Of a DNA stretch of 5,733 bases, positions 1 to 5,676 are shown in pieces; position 1 is the first letter of the stretch; each line of letters starts with the position of its first letter. A program made the translations under genes and the position numbers. The stretch is from AC-69 sp036519575 (lineage in GTDB: Bacteria; Actinomycetota; UBA4738; HRBIN12): assembly GCA_036519575.1 (NCBI GenBank), contig DATDKZ010000206.1, positions 1 through 5,733 of the forward strand. Direction: 5' to 3'. The notes below the pieces were generated by a model. It saw only the letters and a program-made list of their open reading frames with translations. It ran no database searches and was not told the DNA's origin.

Positions 1-1
1 C

Positions 2-1117
2 AAGGTCCGTCTCGCGATCGTAGGCGTTGGCAACTGTGCCTCATCGCTGGTCCAGGGACTGGAGTACTACAAGGACGCGGACCCGGAGGACCGGGTGCCG
101 GGCCTCATGCATGCGCAGCTCGGGCCGTATCACGTGTCGGATGTCGAGATCGTTGCCGCCTTCGACGTCGACGCCAAGAAGGTCGGCAAGGACGTGGCCG
201 AGGCGATCGTCTCGGAGCCGAACAACACCATCCGCTTCGCCGACGTGCCGCCGACGGGGGTGACCGTGCAGCGCGGGCCCACACTCGATAGCCTGGGCAA
301 GTACTACAAGGAGGTCATCGGCGAGTCCGACCAGGCGCCCGTCGACGTCGCGAGGGTCCTTCGCGACGTCCGGGCCGACGTGCTCGTGTGCTACCTACCG
401 GTCGGGAGCGAGGTCGCCGCCAAGCAGTACGCGCAGGCCGCCCTGGACGCCAAGGTTGCCATGGTCAACTGCCTGCCCGTGTTCATCGCCTCGGACCGCG
501 AGTGGGGTCGGAAGTTCGTCGACGCAGGCCTCCCGATCGTCGGCGACGACATCAAGAGCCAGGTCGGCGCCACCATCGTCCACCGGATCCTGACCAAGCT
601 GTTCGAGGATCGTGGCGTGAAGCTGAACCGGACCTACCAGCTGAACTTCGGCGGCAACATGGACTTCATGAACATGCTGGAGCGGGAACGGCTGGTGTCC
701 AAGAAGCAGTCGAAGACGCAATCGGTGCAGAGCCAGCTGGAGAAGCCTCTCGATCGCAAGGACATCCACATCGGTCCGTCGGACTACGTGCCGTGGCTGG
801 AGGATCGGAAGTGGGCGCAGATCCGTCTTGAGGGGCAGTCCTTCGGCGACGTGCCGCTGAACATCGAGCTGAAGCTGGAGGTATGGGACAGCCCCAACTC
901 TGCAGGGGTGGCCATTGACGCCATCCGCTGCGCCAAGCTGGCCATGGACCGTGGGGTCGCCGGCCCGCTCATCGGACCGAGCGCCTACTTCATGAAATCG
1001 CCGCCCGTCCAGTTCACCGACGACATCGCCCACGAGATGGTCGAGGAATTCATCCTGGGCAACGGGGCCAGCCGGTCCGCCGACTGGACCGCGTTCTTCG
1101 ACGCCCAGCCCGCATAA
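2..1117 (+). CDS. ino1: Inositol-3-phosphate synthase (5' end outside the window)
   Basis: This enzyme converts D-glucose 6-phosphate to 1D-myo-inositol 3-phosphate using NAD+ in the cytosol. In actinobacteria it supplies inositol for phosphatidylinositol and mycothiol. The frame is open from base 2 and shows 371 residues. It begins [19 protein letters not shown], the Rossmann GxGxxxS nucleotide-binding loop that lies next to the N-terminus in actinobacterial homologues, so probably only a few codons are missing. Further family signatures, numbered from the first visible residue, are [10 protein letters not shown] (182-191), [15 protein letters not shown] (217-231), [12 protein letters not shown] (291-302) and MKSPP (331-335). 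The conserved lysines in the last two lie in the catalytic region of the family. Length and similarity to the mycobacterial Ino1 I remember are close along the whole chain, with an added tail of about 20 residues after the usual EEFI(L)G end. The V at 95-97 is an internal codon, not the start. Family assignment is firm; the true start is not visible. Confidence 0.97.
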   Translation, partial: KVRLAIVGVGNCASSLVQGLEYYKDADPEDRVPGLMHAQLGPYHVSDVEIVAAFDVDAKKVGKDVAEAIVSEPNNTIRFADVPPTGVTVQRGPTLDSLGKYYKEVIGESDQAPVDVARVLRDVRADVLVCYLPVGSEVAAKQYAQAALDAKVAMVNCLPVFIASDREWGRKFVDAGLPIVGDDIKSQVGATIVHRILTKLFEDRGVKLNRTYQLNFGGNMDFMNMLERERLVSKKQSKTQSVQSQLEKPLDRKDIHIGPSDYVPWLEDRKWAQIRLEGQSFGDVPLNIELKLEVWDSPNSAGVAIDAIRCAKLAMDRGVAGPLIGPSAYFMKSPPVQFTDDIAHEMVEEFILGNGASRSADWTAFFDAQPA

Positions 1118-1131
1118 CCTCGCCTACGAGG
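1118..1131 (+). other. Small hairpin just after ino1 stop
   Basis: Immediately after the TAA stop, CCTCG (1118-1122) can pair with CGAGG (1127-1131) around a 4-base loop. No T-run follows, so it is not a convincing intrinsic terminator. It may only protect the 3' end of the ino1 message or pause transcription. A stem of 5 bp this GC-rich can occur by chance. Confidence 0.25.
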
Positions 1132-1169
1132 CTCGGGGGGACCTCCCTGATCTCGGGAAGACTCTCGGG

Positions 1170-1202
1170 AAAGAGAAAGGAGCCCACTCACGTGGACTCC
1201 TT
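1170..1202 (-). terminator. Intrinsic terminator of the ABM-domain gene
   Basis: AAGGAG (1177-1182) and CCAC (1184-1187) pair with CTCCTT (1197-1202) and GTGG (1192-1195), with one C/A mismatch and a 4-base loop. This makes an 11-step stem. Read on the minus strand, the stem runs straight into TTTCTCTTT (1178 down to 1170), seven T in nine bases, which is the expected U-tract. It lies 27 bases beyond the stop of the minus-strand gene ending at 1230, so it most probably ends that transcript. On the plus strand there is no T-run after the stem, though it may still slow transcription leaving ino1. The plus-strand face also carries an AAAGGAG plus GTG pair that mimics a gene start. Confidence 0.6.
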
Positions 1203-1229
1203 GTCTCGTGCTGACTTCGGCGGATCGGA

Positions 1230-1535
1230 TCAGACCCTCGCCGGAATTCCCTCCAAGAAAGCGAGGTCCCCAACGTAGTTCGACCGCAGCTCGATCCGGT
1301 CACTCAGGTTCTCGCGAACCCAGGAGGCGGCCACGAGCGACGCGCCGTCGGCCTGTTCGCGCGTGTTCCAAAAGCTGATCGATACGCACGTCTTGTCGCC
1401 CACATCGGCCACGCCGTAGCGGACGAACCCAGGCTGCGACTGGAACTTGTGGAGCATGCCCTTCTGGGCAGCGTCGGCGACTTCCCTGAAGGTGCCATTG
1501 GTGATCCCGTAGGTTGCGACCCGTACATGTTCCAT
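1230..1535 (-). CDS. ABM-type dimeric alpha/beta-barrel small protein
   Basis: This 101-residue protein probably has the ferredoxin-like ABM (antibiotic biosynthesis monooxygenase) fold. Such proteins form homodimeric beta-barrels, with members acting as cofactor-free monooxygenases, haem-degrading enzymes or proteins of unknown role. Visible signs are an opening strand MEHVRVATYGI (1-11), a helix FREVADAAQKGMLHKFQ (16-32), PGFVRYGVAD (35-44), the strand CVSISFWNTREQAD (50-63) typical of the family, a helix ASWVRENLSDRIE (70-82) and a closing NYVGDLAF (86-93). The ATG at 1535 was chosen because AAGGGAG lies 6 bases upstream and the homology-like part starts there. An upstream in-frame ATG would add 27 residues with no family character. 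Catalytic residues cannot be assigned, so substrate and reaction are unknown. It faces ino1 tail to tail and diverges from the MFS gene at 1753, so it appears to be a single-gene unit. Confidence 0.8.
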   Translation of the reverse strand: MEHVRVATYGITNGTFREVADAAQKGMLHKFQSQPGFVRYGVADVGDKTCVSISFWNTREQADGASLVAASWVRENLSDRIELRSNYVGDLAFLEGIPARV

Positions 1536-1541
1536 AGTGCT

Positions 1542-1548
1542 CTCCCTT
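1542..1548 (-). promoter_or_regulatory. Ribosome binding site deciding the ABM gene start
   Basis: On the minus strand AAGGGAG lies 6 bases before the ATG at 1535-1533. This is the best Shine-Dalgarno match in the area and selects the 101-residue product over the 128-residue extension that would start at 1616. Confidence 0.65.
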
Positions 1549-1689
1549 GTCGGTAGTGTGCCCTGACCGCCGTGCACCAGTTGGAACCAGATCGAGAGCA
1601 GAAACGCTCGCGGCATCAGGCCCTGGGCCGGGACTCAGCCAAAGGGCGGAATCGGAAGAGCGAACCCGTTTGACCGGAAACTCCCCTCA

Positions 1690-1720
1690 CTGACGGGGTC
1701 GCATCTCCCTTCAGTATACG
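1690..1720. promoter_or_regulatory. Possible promoter elements in the divergent intergenic region
   Basis: The 217 bases between the divergent ABM and MFS genes should hold both promoters. The only AT-rich spot is the palindrome GTATAC (1714-1719). On the plus strand CTGACG (1690-1695) and TATACG (1715-1720) could be -35 and -10 boxes, but the 19-base spacing is long. On the minus strand the same spot reads TATACT, a good -10, yet no acceptable -35 is seen and it would give a leader of about 170 bases before the ABM start. Which strand uses it cannot be decided by eye. The short GC-rich inverted repeat GGGCC/GGCCC (1726-1738) lies just before the MFS ribosome site. Nothing else recognisable was seen from 1536 to 1752. 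Confidence 0.25.
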
Positions 1721-1752
1721 TGTTTGGGCCGGCGGCCCCCTAGGATGCGGCC

Positions 1753-3210
1753 GTGAAGGGAACGTTCGCGCGGACCCGCGACGCGCTACGAAGCCATGAT
1801 TTCCGGCGCCTGTTCGCCATCCGGTTGGTGAGCCAGTCCGCCGACGGGTTCTTCCAGGCCGCGCTGGTCGCGTCGGTCGTCTTCAACCCGCAGAAGCAGA
1901 GCACCGCGCTGGGCTTCGCCATCGCCATCGCCCTCGTGTCGCTGCCGTTCTCGGCGGTCGGGCCGTTCACCGGGGTGTTCATCGACCGGTGGTCCAGGCG
2001 GAGGATCCTGGTGGTGACGCCGTGGATCCGCGCAGCGGTCGTGGGGCTCGCCCTGCTGAACCCCCGGACGGTGGCGGTGCCGTTCTACGTGAGCGTTGTC
2101 CTGGTGTTCTCGGTCAACCGGTTTTACCTGGCCACCGCCCAGGCCGTGGTGCCTCGCCTGGTCCCCACCGAGGACCTGCTCATGGCGAACTCGATCGCCA
2201 CCGTCGGAGGGACCGTCGCGCTCCTGGCCGGCGTGTTCGTGGGCGGGTGGGTCTCCGACGTGTTCGGCAACGTGCCGGTGATCGTGGCGGCCGGCGCGAT
2301 GTGGCTCGTCGGCTCGCTGATCGCCACTCGCATCACGACGAGCCTCACACCGCACCACCTCCCGCCGGCCGACGCGGTGACCGACGAGATCCGACGGGTG
2401 GCCCGGGAGTTCGTGGACGGCATCGGTCGACTGGCTCGAACCCCTCGGGCGGTCGGACCGATCACGTCGATCACCATCGATCAGTTTGGGCAAGGCATCA
2501 TGCTCGTACTGTCGCTGTTCGTGTTCCGCGAGCAGTACAAAGAGGGCGTCGGTTCCTTCTCCAACCTGATCGGCGCCGGCGGGGTTGGCGTCCTGGTCGG
2601 GATCCTCACGGTGGGCAAGCTCGAGGAGCGGTTGGCCAAGGAACGTATCGTCGCCGGCGCCTTCGTCGCGGGAGGAGTCTGCCTGCTCGGGCTCTCGCTC
2701 CATCTGACCGGCCTCACCCTGCTGCTCGGCAGCTTCGCCGTGGGCCTGACCTTCGCGTGGAAGAAGATCCCGGTCGACACGATGGTCCAGGAGGCCATCC
2801 CCGACGGTTACCGAGGGCGAGTGTTCGCCGTCTACGACGTCTCCTACAACCTGTCGAGGGTGATCGCGGCGTTCGTGGCCATCGCCATGCTTCACTCGCT
2901 CAGCCCGGAGGTCTCGGTGGCCCTGATCGGGGGGGCGTTCGTCCTGTACGCCCCGGTGCTCCCCAGGTGGATCGCCCGCGCGCCGGAGCTCGTCGTCCGG
3001 TTCTACGAGGGCGGTCGAGCCGAGGAGTGGCCGCGAACCGTCGTGTGGGGCGGCGTCGAGGAGCGCACCGAGGTGCAACGATCGTGGATGGAGGATCGCG
3101 ACGGCGAACGGCGGCGGTGGTTCCGGCTGGCCCTCGAGGACGGAACCGTGATCGAGGTGTCCGGGCCCGAGGGCACCGGCACGTGGCGCCTTGAACGCGA
3201 ACTGACCTAG
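1753..3210 (+). CDS. MFS transporter with soluble C-terminal extension
   Basis: This 485-residue inner-membrane protein belongs to the major facilitator superfamily and is most like the DHA3/MFS_3 efflux group; the substrate is unknown. About twelve hydrophobic segments can be counted between residues 22 and 406. The loop after TM2 carries the motif-A-like GVFIDRWSRRR (74-84). VPTEDLLMANSI (137-148) and QEAIPDGYRGRVFAVYD (346-362) are typical conserved loops of this group. A hydrophilic linker (193-230) separates the two six-helix halves. The GTG start at 1753 has AGGA 7 bases upstream and leads into LRSHDFRRLF, a usual cytosolic N-terminus for the family. After the last helix there are about 80 residues (406-485) rich in W, R and E (FYEGGRAEEWP, WFRLALEDGT, GTWRLER), looking like a small beta-rich cytosolic domain. 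My recollection is that some actinobacteria carry an MFS gene beside ino1, which would fit, but I could not verify it. Its stop overlaps the convergent transporter's stop. Confidence 0.9.
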   Translation: MKGTFARTRDALRSHDFRRLFAIRLVSQSADGFFQAALVASVVFNPQKQSTALGFAIAIALVSLPFSAVGPFTGVFIDRWSRRRILVVTPWIRAAVVGLALLNPRTVAVPFYVSVVLVFSVNRFYLATAQAVVPRLVPTEDLLMANSIATVGGTVALLAGVFVGGWVSDVFGNVPVIVAAGAMWLVGSLIATRITTSLTPHHLPPADAVTDEIRRVAREFVDGIGRLARTPRAVGPITSITIDQFGQGIMLVLSLFVFREQYKEGVGSFSNLIGAGGVGVLVGILTVGKLEERLAKERIVAGAFVAGGVCLLGLSLHLTGLTLLLGSFAVGLTFAWKKIPVDTMVQEAIPDGYRGRVFAVYDVSYNLSRVIAAFVAIAMLHSLSPEVSVALIGGAFVLYAPVLPRWIARAPELVVRFYEGGRAEEWPRTVVWGGVEERTEVQRSWMEDRDGERRRWFRLALEDGTVIEVSGPEGTGTWRLERELT

Positions 3211-4532
3211 GTGGTCGCGGCCTCCTCGGTGGCCAGTTTGGGGTCGATGGATCCGCCGGTGACCGGGGCTCCTACGACCTCCGGACGCCTGGCCATCGCC
3301 ACGCGAGGCCGGCGAAGGCGCCGACGGGACAGCATCCACAGGCCGGTCAGGCCGGTGACCACGGCGATGAGGCCGCCCAGGGCGATCCCCATCCTCGGGC
3401 CAAACCGGTCGGCGACCCAGCCCGCGATCGGCGCGCCAATCGGGGTCCCGCCGAGGAAGACCATGCCGTACAACGCCATAACCCGGCCCCGCATATTGGC
3501 TCGCGAGCTCAGCTGGAGGGTGGAGTTGCCGGTGATCATGAAGACCATGCTGACGATGCCCATCGGCACGAGGACCAGGAGCTCCGACCAGAAGGTGGGC
3601 GCGGCCGACGCCAGCACCGAGGCGGCGCCGAAGGCAACGGCCGCCACGGCCAGGCGCCGGGGGTTCGGCTCCTGCTGGCGGGCCATGGCCAACGCGCCGA
3701 GGAGCGACCCGAGGCCGAGGACGGAGAGCATCGTCGCGTAGGTACCAGCGTCACCATCGAAGACGCGCGTCGCCAGGACGGGGAACAGCACGGAGAAGTT
3801 GAACGAGAACGTGAAGATGACGGCCATCCACGTCAGCGGCAGCAGCAAGCCCGGAGTCCTCCGGACGTAGGCCAGGCCCTCGCGAAGCTGGCCTTTCCCT
3901 CGGATGGGGACGACCTCGCGATGGAGCTCGTCCGGCCGCATGGCGACGAGCGCCGCGATCACGGCCACGTAGGAGATCCCGTTGAACAGGAAGCTCGGGG
4001 CCAGCCCGACCGTCGCGATCAGCACGCCGGCCAGGGCGGGGCCCACGATGCGCGTGCCGGTCATAACCGCGCTGTTCAGGCTGACCGCGTTGGTGAGGTC
4101 CTTGTTCCCCACCATCTCGGCGTAGAAGCTCTGCCGCGCCGGGTTGTCGATGGCCGTCACGATCCCGGCGAACAACGAGAGCGCGTAGACCATCCACAGC
4201 TCGGCCACCCCGGCGAACAACAGCACCCACAGCGCCAGCGCCTGGAGGGCGAACGCGGTCTGGGTTCCGATCAGGATGAGCCGCTTGTCCCGGCGGTCCG
4301 CCAGGAGGCCGGCCCATGCACCGAGCAACAGGATGGGCCCGAAGTTCAGGGCCAGCTGGATCCCGAGGGCCACGCTGCTCTCCGTCAGCTTCAGCACCAG
4401 CCAGGCGGCGGCCACCGACTGCATCCACGTGCCGGTGACCGACACGATCTGGCCCACGAAGAACAGCCGGAAGTTCCGGGAGTGGGACACCGAATGGAAC
4501 GTCCGATGGACGGCGAAGCCAACCTTGGTCAC
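3207..4532 (-). CDS. MFS efflux transporter, MFS_3/DHA3 (EntS-like) type
   Basis: This 441-residue membrane protein is a probable proton-driven exporter of a drug-like or siderophore-like small molecule. Twelve hydrophobic segments fit between about residues 24 and 402. GAWAGLLADRRDKR (71-84) is the motif-A loop. DNPARQSFYAEMV (129-141), NAVSLNSAV (148-156) and RIVGPALAG (161-169) are hallmarks of the EntS-like group. RANMRGRVMALYGM (344-357) and GWVADRFGPR (371-380) mark the second half. A basic, then low-complexity tail of about 40 residues follows the last helix. The GTG start at 4532 was chosen because it overlaps the MarR stop as GTGA, has GGAAGG 6 bases upstream, and leads into a normal MFS N-terminus; the open frame beyond it lies inside marR. 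It is translationally coupled to the MarR gene, implying that the regulator controls this exporter. The substrate cannot be read from sequence. Confidence 0.93.
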   Translation of the reverse strand: MTKVGFAVHRTFHSVSHSRNFRLFFVGQIVSVTGTWMQSVAAAWLVLKLTESSVALGIQLALNFGPILLLGAWAGLLADRRDKRLILIGTQTAFALQALALWVLLFAGVAELWMVYALSLFAGIVTAIDNPARQSFYAEMVGNKDLTNAVSLNSAVMTGTRIVGPALAGVLIATVGLAPSFLFNGISYVAVIAALVAMRPDELHREVVPIRGKGQLREGLAYVRRTPGLLLPLTWMAVIFTFSFNFSVLFPVLATRVFDGDAGTYATMLSVLGLGSLLGALAMARQQEPNPRRLAVAAVAFGAASVLASAAPTFWSELLVLVPMGIVSMVFMITGNSTLQLSSRANMRGRVMALYGMVFLGGTPIGAPIAGWVADRFGPRMGIALGGLIAVVTGLTGLWMLSRRRLRRPRVAMARRPEVVGAPVTGGSIDPKLATEEAATT

Positions 4533-4972
4533 GACTCGCCTTCCACCAGCTGATCCAGGATGGCGGCGGCCTCCTCCAGAACGGCGAGGCGTTCGGGCTC
4601 GAGCCGGCGGAGCCGCTTGGCCAGATAGGCCTCCTTGCGCTTGCGCGTCTGGGCCAGGGATCTCGCGCCCGCCGGGGTCACGCGGACCCAGGCCACGCGC
4701 CGATCCTGCGGATCGACGCTTCGCTCGACCATCCCCGTCTCCACCAGGGAGGCCACCAGTCGGGTCATCGTGGGCGGCTGGACCTGCTCGACCGCGCACA
4801 GCTCGCCGATGGTCATGGGGCCGGCCCGCTCAATCGTGGACAGGGCCGACAGGAGCGAGGGGGTGATGCCCGGCTCGGCCTGCTGGCGAAGCTTGCGGGC
4901 CAGGCGAGTCACGCCCAGGCGCAAGCGGGAGGCCAATTCTGCCGTGTCGATCGGCGCGACGGTGGTGGTCAC
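4529..4972 (-). CDS. MarR-family transcriptional regulator
   Basis: This 147-residue winged-helix repressor probably dimerises and controls its own operon with the downstream exporter. An N-terminal helix (about 8-32, SRLRLGVTRLARKLRQQ) and C-terminal helices (103-145, rich in K, R, E and L) would form the dimer interface. The DNA-binding part covers GPMTIGELCAVEQVQPPTMTR (51-71) and VASLVETGMVERS (73-85), followed by the wing with the family signature DPQDRR (88-93) and VRVTPAG (96-102). Length is normal for MarR. I chose the GTG at 4972 because TATACT ends 8 bases before it, so transcription would start at or next to the GTG, giving a leaderless message. An in-frame GTG at 4993 would add seven residues, but it lies upstream of that -10 box, inside the operator, and has no Shine-Dalgarno. 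The ligand is unknown; family members often sense phenolic or lipophilic compounds. Confidence 0.92.
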   Translation of the reverse strand: MTTTVAPIDTAELASRLRLGVTRLARKLRQQAEPGITPSLLSALSTIERAGPMTIGELCAVEQVQPPTMTRLVASLVETGMVERSVDPQDRRVAWVRVTPAGARSLAQTRKRKEAYLAKRLRRLEPERLAVLEEAAAILDQLVEGES

Positions 4973-4979
4973 GGCATCC

Positions 4980-5009
4980 AGTATAGTTCGCACAGCTAAT
5001 TAGTGTCAC
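4980..5009 (-). promoter_or_regulatory. Promoter of the marR-MFS operon (probably leaderless)
   Basis: On the minus strand GTGACA (5009-5004) matches the -35 consensus TTGACA at 5 of 6 bases, and TATACT (4985-4980) matches TATAAT at 5 of 6, with an 18-base spacer. Seven bases (GGATGCC) separate the -10 box from the GTG at 4972, so the predicted first transcribed base is the G of the start codon or its neighbour. It is the best promoter match I found in the window. Confidence 0.65.
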
Positions 5010-5016
5010 GAACTAT
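4983..5016. promoter_or_regulatory. Two-in-one palindromic operator, probably for MarR
   Basis: The 34 bases form one dyad centred between 4999 and 5000. Outer arms ATAGTTCG (4983-4990) and CGAACTAT (5009-5016) are perfect inverted repeats, and the centre CTAATTAG (4996-5003) is a perfect palindrome on the same axis; the two 5-base gaps between them do not match. It can also be read as two facing copies of TAGTTCG-N5-CTAA, each wide enough for one MarR dimer. It covers the -35 box, spacer and most of the -10 box of the regulator's promoter. Bound MarR would therefore block RNA polymerase. The site may also affect the divergent lipoprotein gene starting 81 bases away. Binding is inferred, not shown. 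Confidence 0.65.
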
Positions 5017-5024
5017 CTGGAGGA

Positions 5025-5038
5025 CCCCCGGTCGGGGG
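5025..5038 (+). other. GC-rich hairpin in the lipoprotein upstream region
   Basis: CCCCC (5025-5029) faces GGGGG (5034-5038) across GGTC. It lies between the MarR operator and the lipoprotein start, so it would be in the untranslated leader if transcription begins near the operator. There is no T-run. No clear promoter for the lipoprotein was recognised in 5017-5097. Confidence 0.25.
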
Positions 5039-5097
5039 AACCGCCGATCGAGCCGGCCCGTCTCTCTCGGGTTCGGCATGCGACACTGGGACATCGG

Positions 5098-5676
5098 ATG
5101 GGGAACCGGAGGCGGATGGGCAAACGGACGTTGTTGGTCGTCGGATGGTCCATGACGATGCTCGCTGCCGCGTGTACGAATGAAGGCAGCGAGAACGCGA
5201 GTCGGACGCCGTTGCCTCCAACGCCCACCGCGATGTCGCCGTCCCCGACGGGTCGGCCCTCGGCATCTCCTTCGCCCGCACTCGAGGATGGAAGGCACTT
5301 CGGCTACATCCGTTCGGCACAGCTCACGACCGAGCCGCAGGTCATCGTGTTCGACCTCGCCTACCTACTGACCGGCGACGAGGCGAACCAGGCCGCAGCG
5401 GACCGGGGCAAGGAGACCCCGGTTCCGAACGACTACTTCATCGTCAACGACAACCCGAGACTCCGAGAGCTACCGGTGGCGCCCCGCCTGCAGATCCTGC
5501 TGCTCGACTCGACCGACTGCTGCGACACGATGTTCCGAGCAGACCCGCAGCTCTTCCAGGAGTCCTTCGATCAGCAGAAGTACCCGCCGGGAAACTACAA
5601 GGGGACGTTCTCAGGGTACTGGGTGACCGTGAGGGGCGGAGTCGTGACGAAGGTCGAGGAGCAATACTTCCCGTGA
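5098..5676 (+). CDS. Putative lipoprotein of unknown function
   Basis: The 192-residue product looks exported and lipid-anchored outside the membrane. Basic residues (RRR at 4-6, KR at 9-10) precede a hydrophobic stretch (11-25) ending in LAAAC, with Cys26 as the probable acylated residue. Residues 38-60 are a Pro/Ser/Thr linker typical of surface lipoproteins. The rest (about 62-192) is a compact domain with DGRHFGYIRSAQ (64-75), VIVFDLAYLLTGDEANQAA (82-100), PNDYFIVNDNPRLRELPV (110-127) and a closing YWVTVRGGVVTKVEEQYFP (174-192). I recognise this pattern from hypothetical actinobacterial secreted proteins, but no function is known to me. Adjacent cysteines 141-142 are notable. The start may be the ATG at 5098 (weak ribosome site) or the ATG at 5116, which has GGAGG only 3 bases upstream and still leaves a full signal peptide. 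It diverges from the marR operon and its stop overlaps the next start. Confidence 0.75.
   Translation: MGNRRRMGKRTLLVVGWSMTMLAAACTNEGSENASRTPLPPTPTAMSPSPTGRPSASPSPALEDGRHFGYIRSAQLTTEPQVIVFDLAYLLTGDEANQAAADRGKETPVPNDYFIVNDNPRLRELPVAPRLQILLLDSTDCCDTMFRADPQLFQESFDQQKYPPGNYKGTFSGYWVTVRGGVVTKVEEQYFP

Noticed and set aside
395..1033. Minus-strand frames opposite ino1
   Set aside because: The ino1 frame is unambiguous, and the antisense products have biased composition and no ribosome site or family signature.
1192..1278. 28-codon plus-strand frame with AAAGGAG upstream as a real gene
   Set aside because: Half of it is antisense to the ABM gene, and its ribosome site is the complement of a terminator stem and U-tract. 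It is kept only as a finding.
1536..1616. N-terminal extension of the ABM protein by 27 residues
   Set aside because: The ATG at 1535 has a strong ribosome site 6 bases upstream, and the extension has no family character.
1989..3194. Plus-strand open frame of 401 codons inside the first MFS gene
   Set aside because: It is a frame-shifted shadow, rich in R, G and P, without membrane segments; the MFS frame explains the region.
1786..3339. Very long minus-strand open frame of 517 codons opposite the first MFS gene
   Set aside because: Its translation is rich in R, D, G, H and Q with no domain pattern, and it mirrors the strongly supported MFS codons in GC-rich DNA. It also runs across the shared stop into the other MFS gene.
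4533..4799. N-terminal extension of the second MFS protein by 89 residues
   Set aside because: It lies inside marR in another frame, is rich in G, R and P, and the GTG at 4532 with a ribosome site precedes a normal MFS start.
3921..4866. Plus-strand frames opposite the second MFS gene and marR
   Set aside because: Low-complexity products antisense to two well-supported genes.
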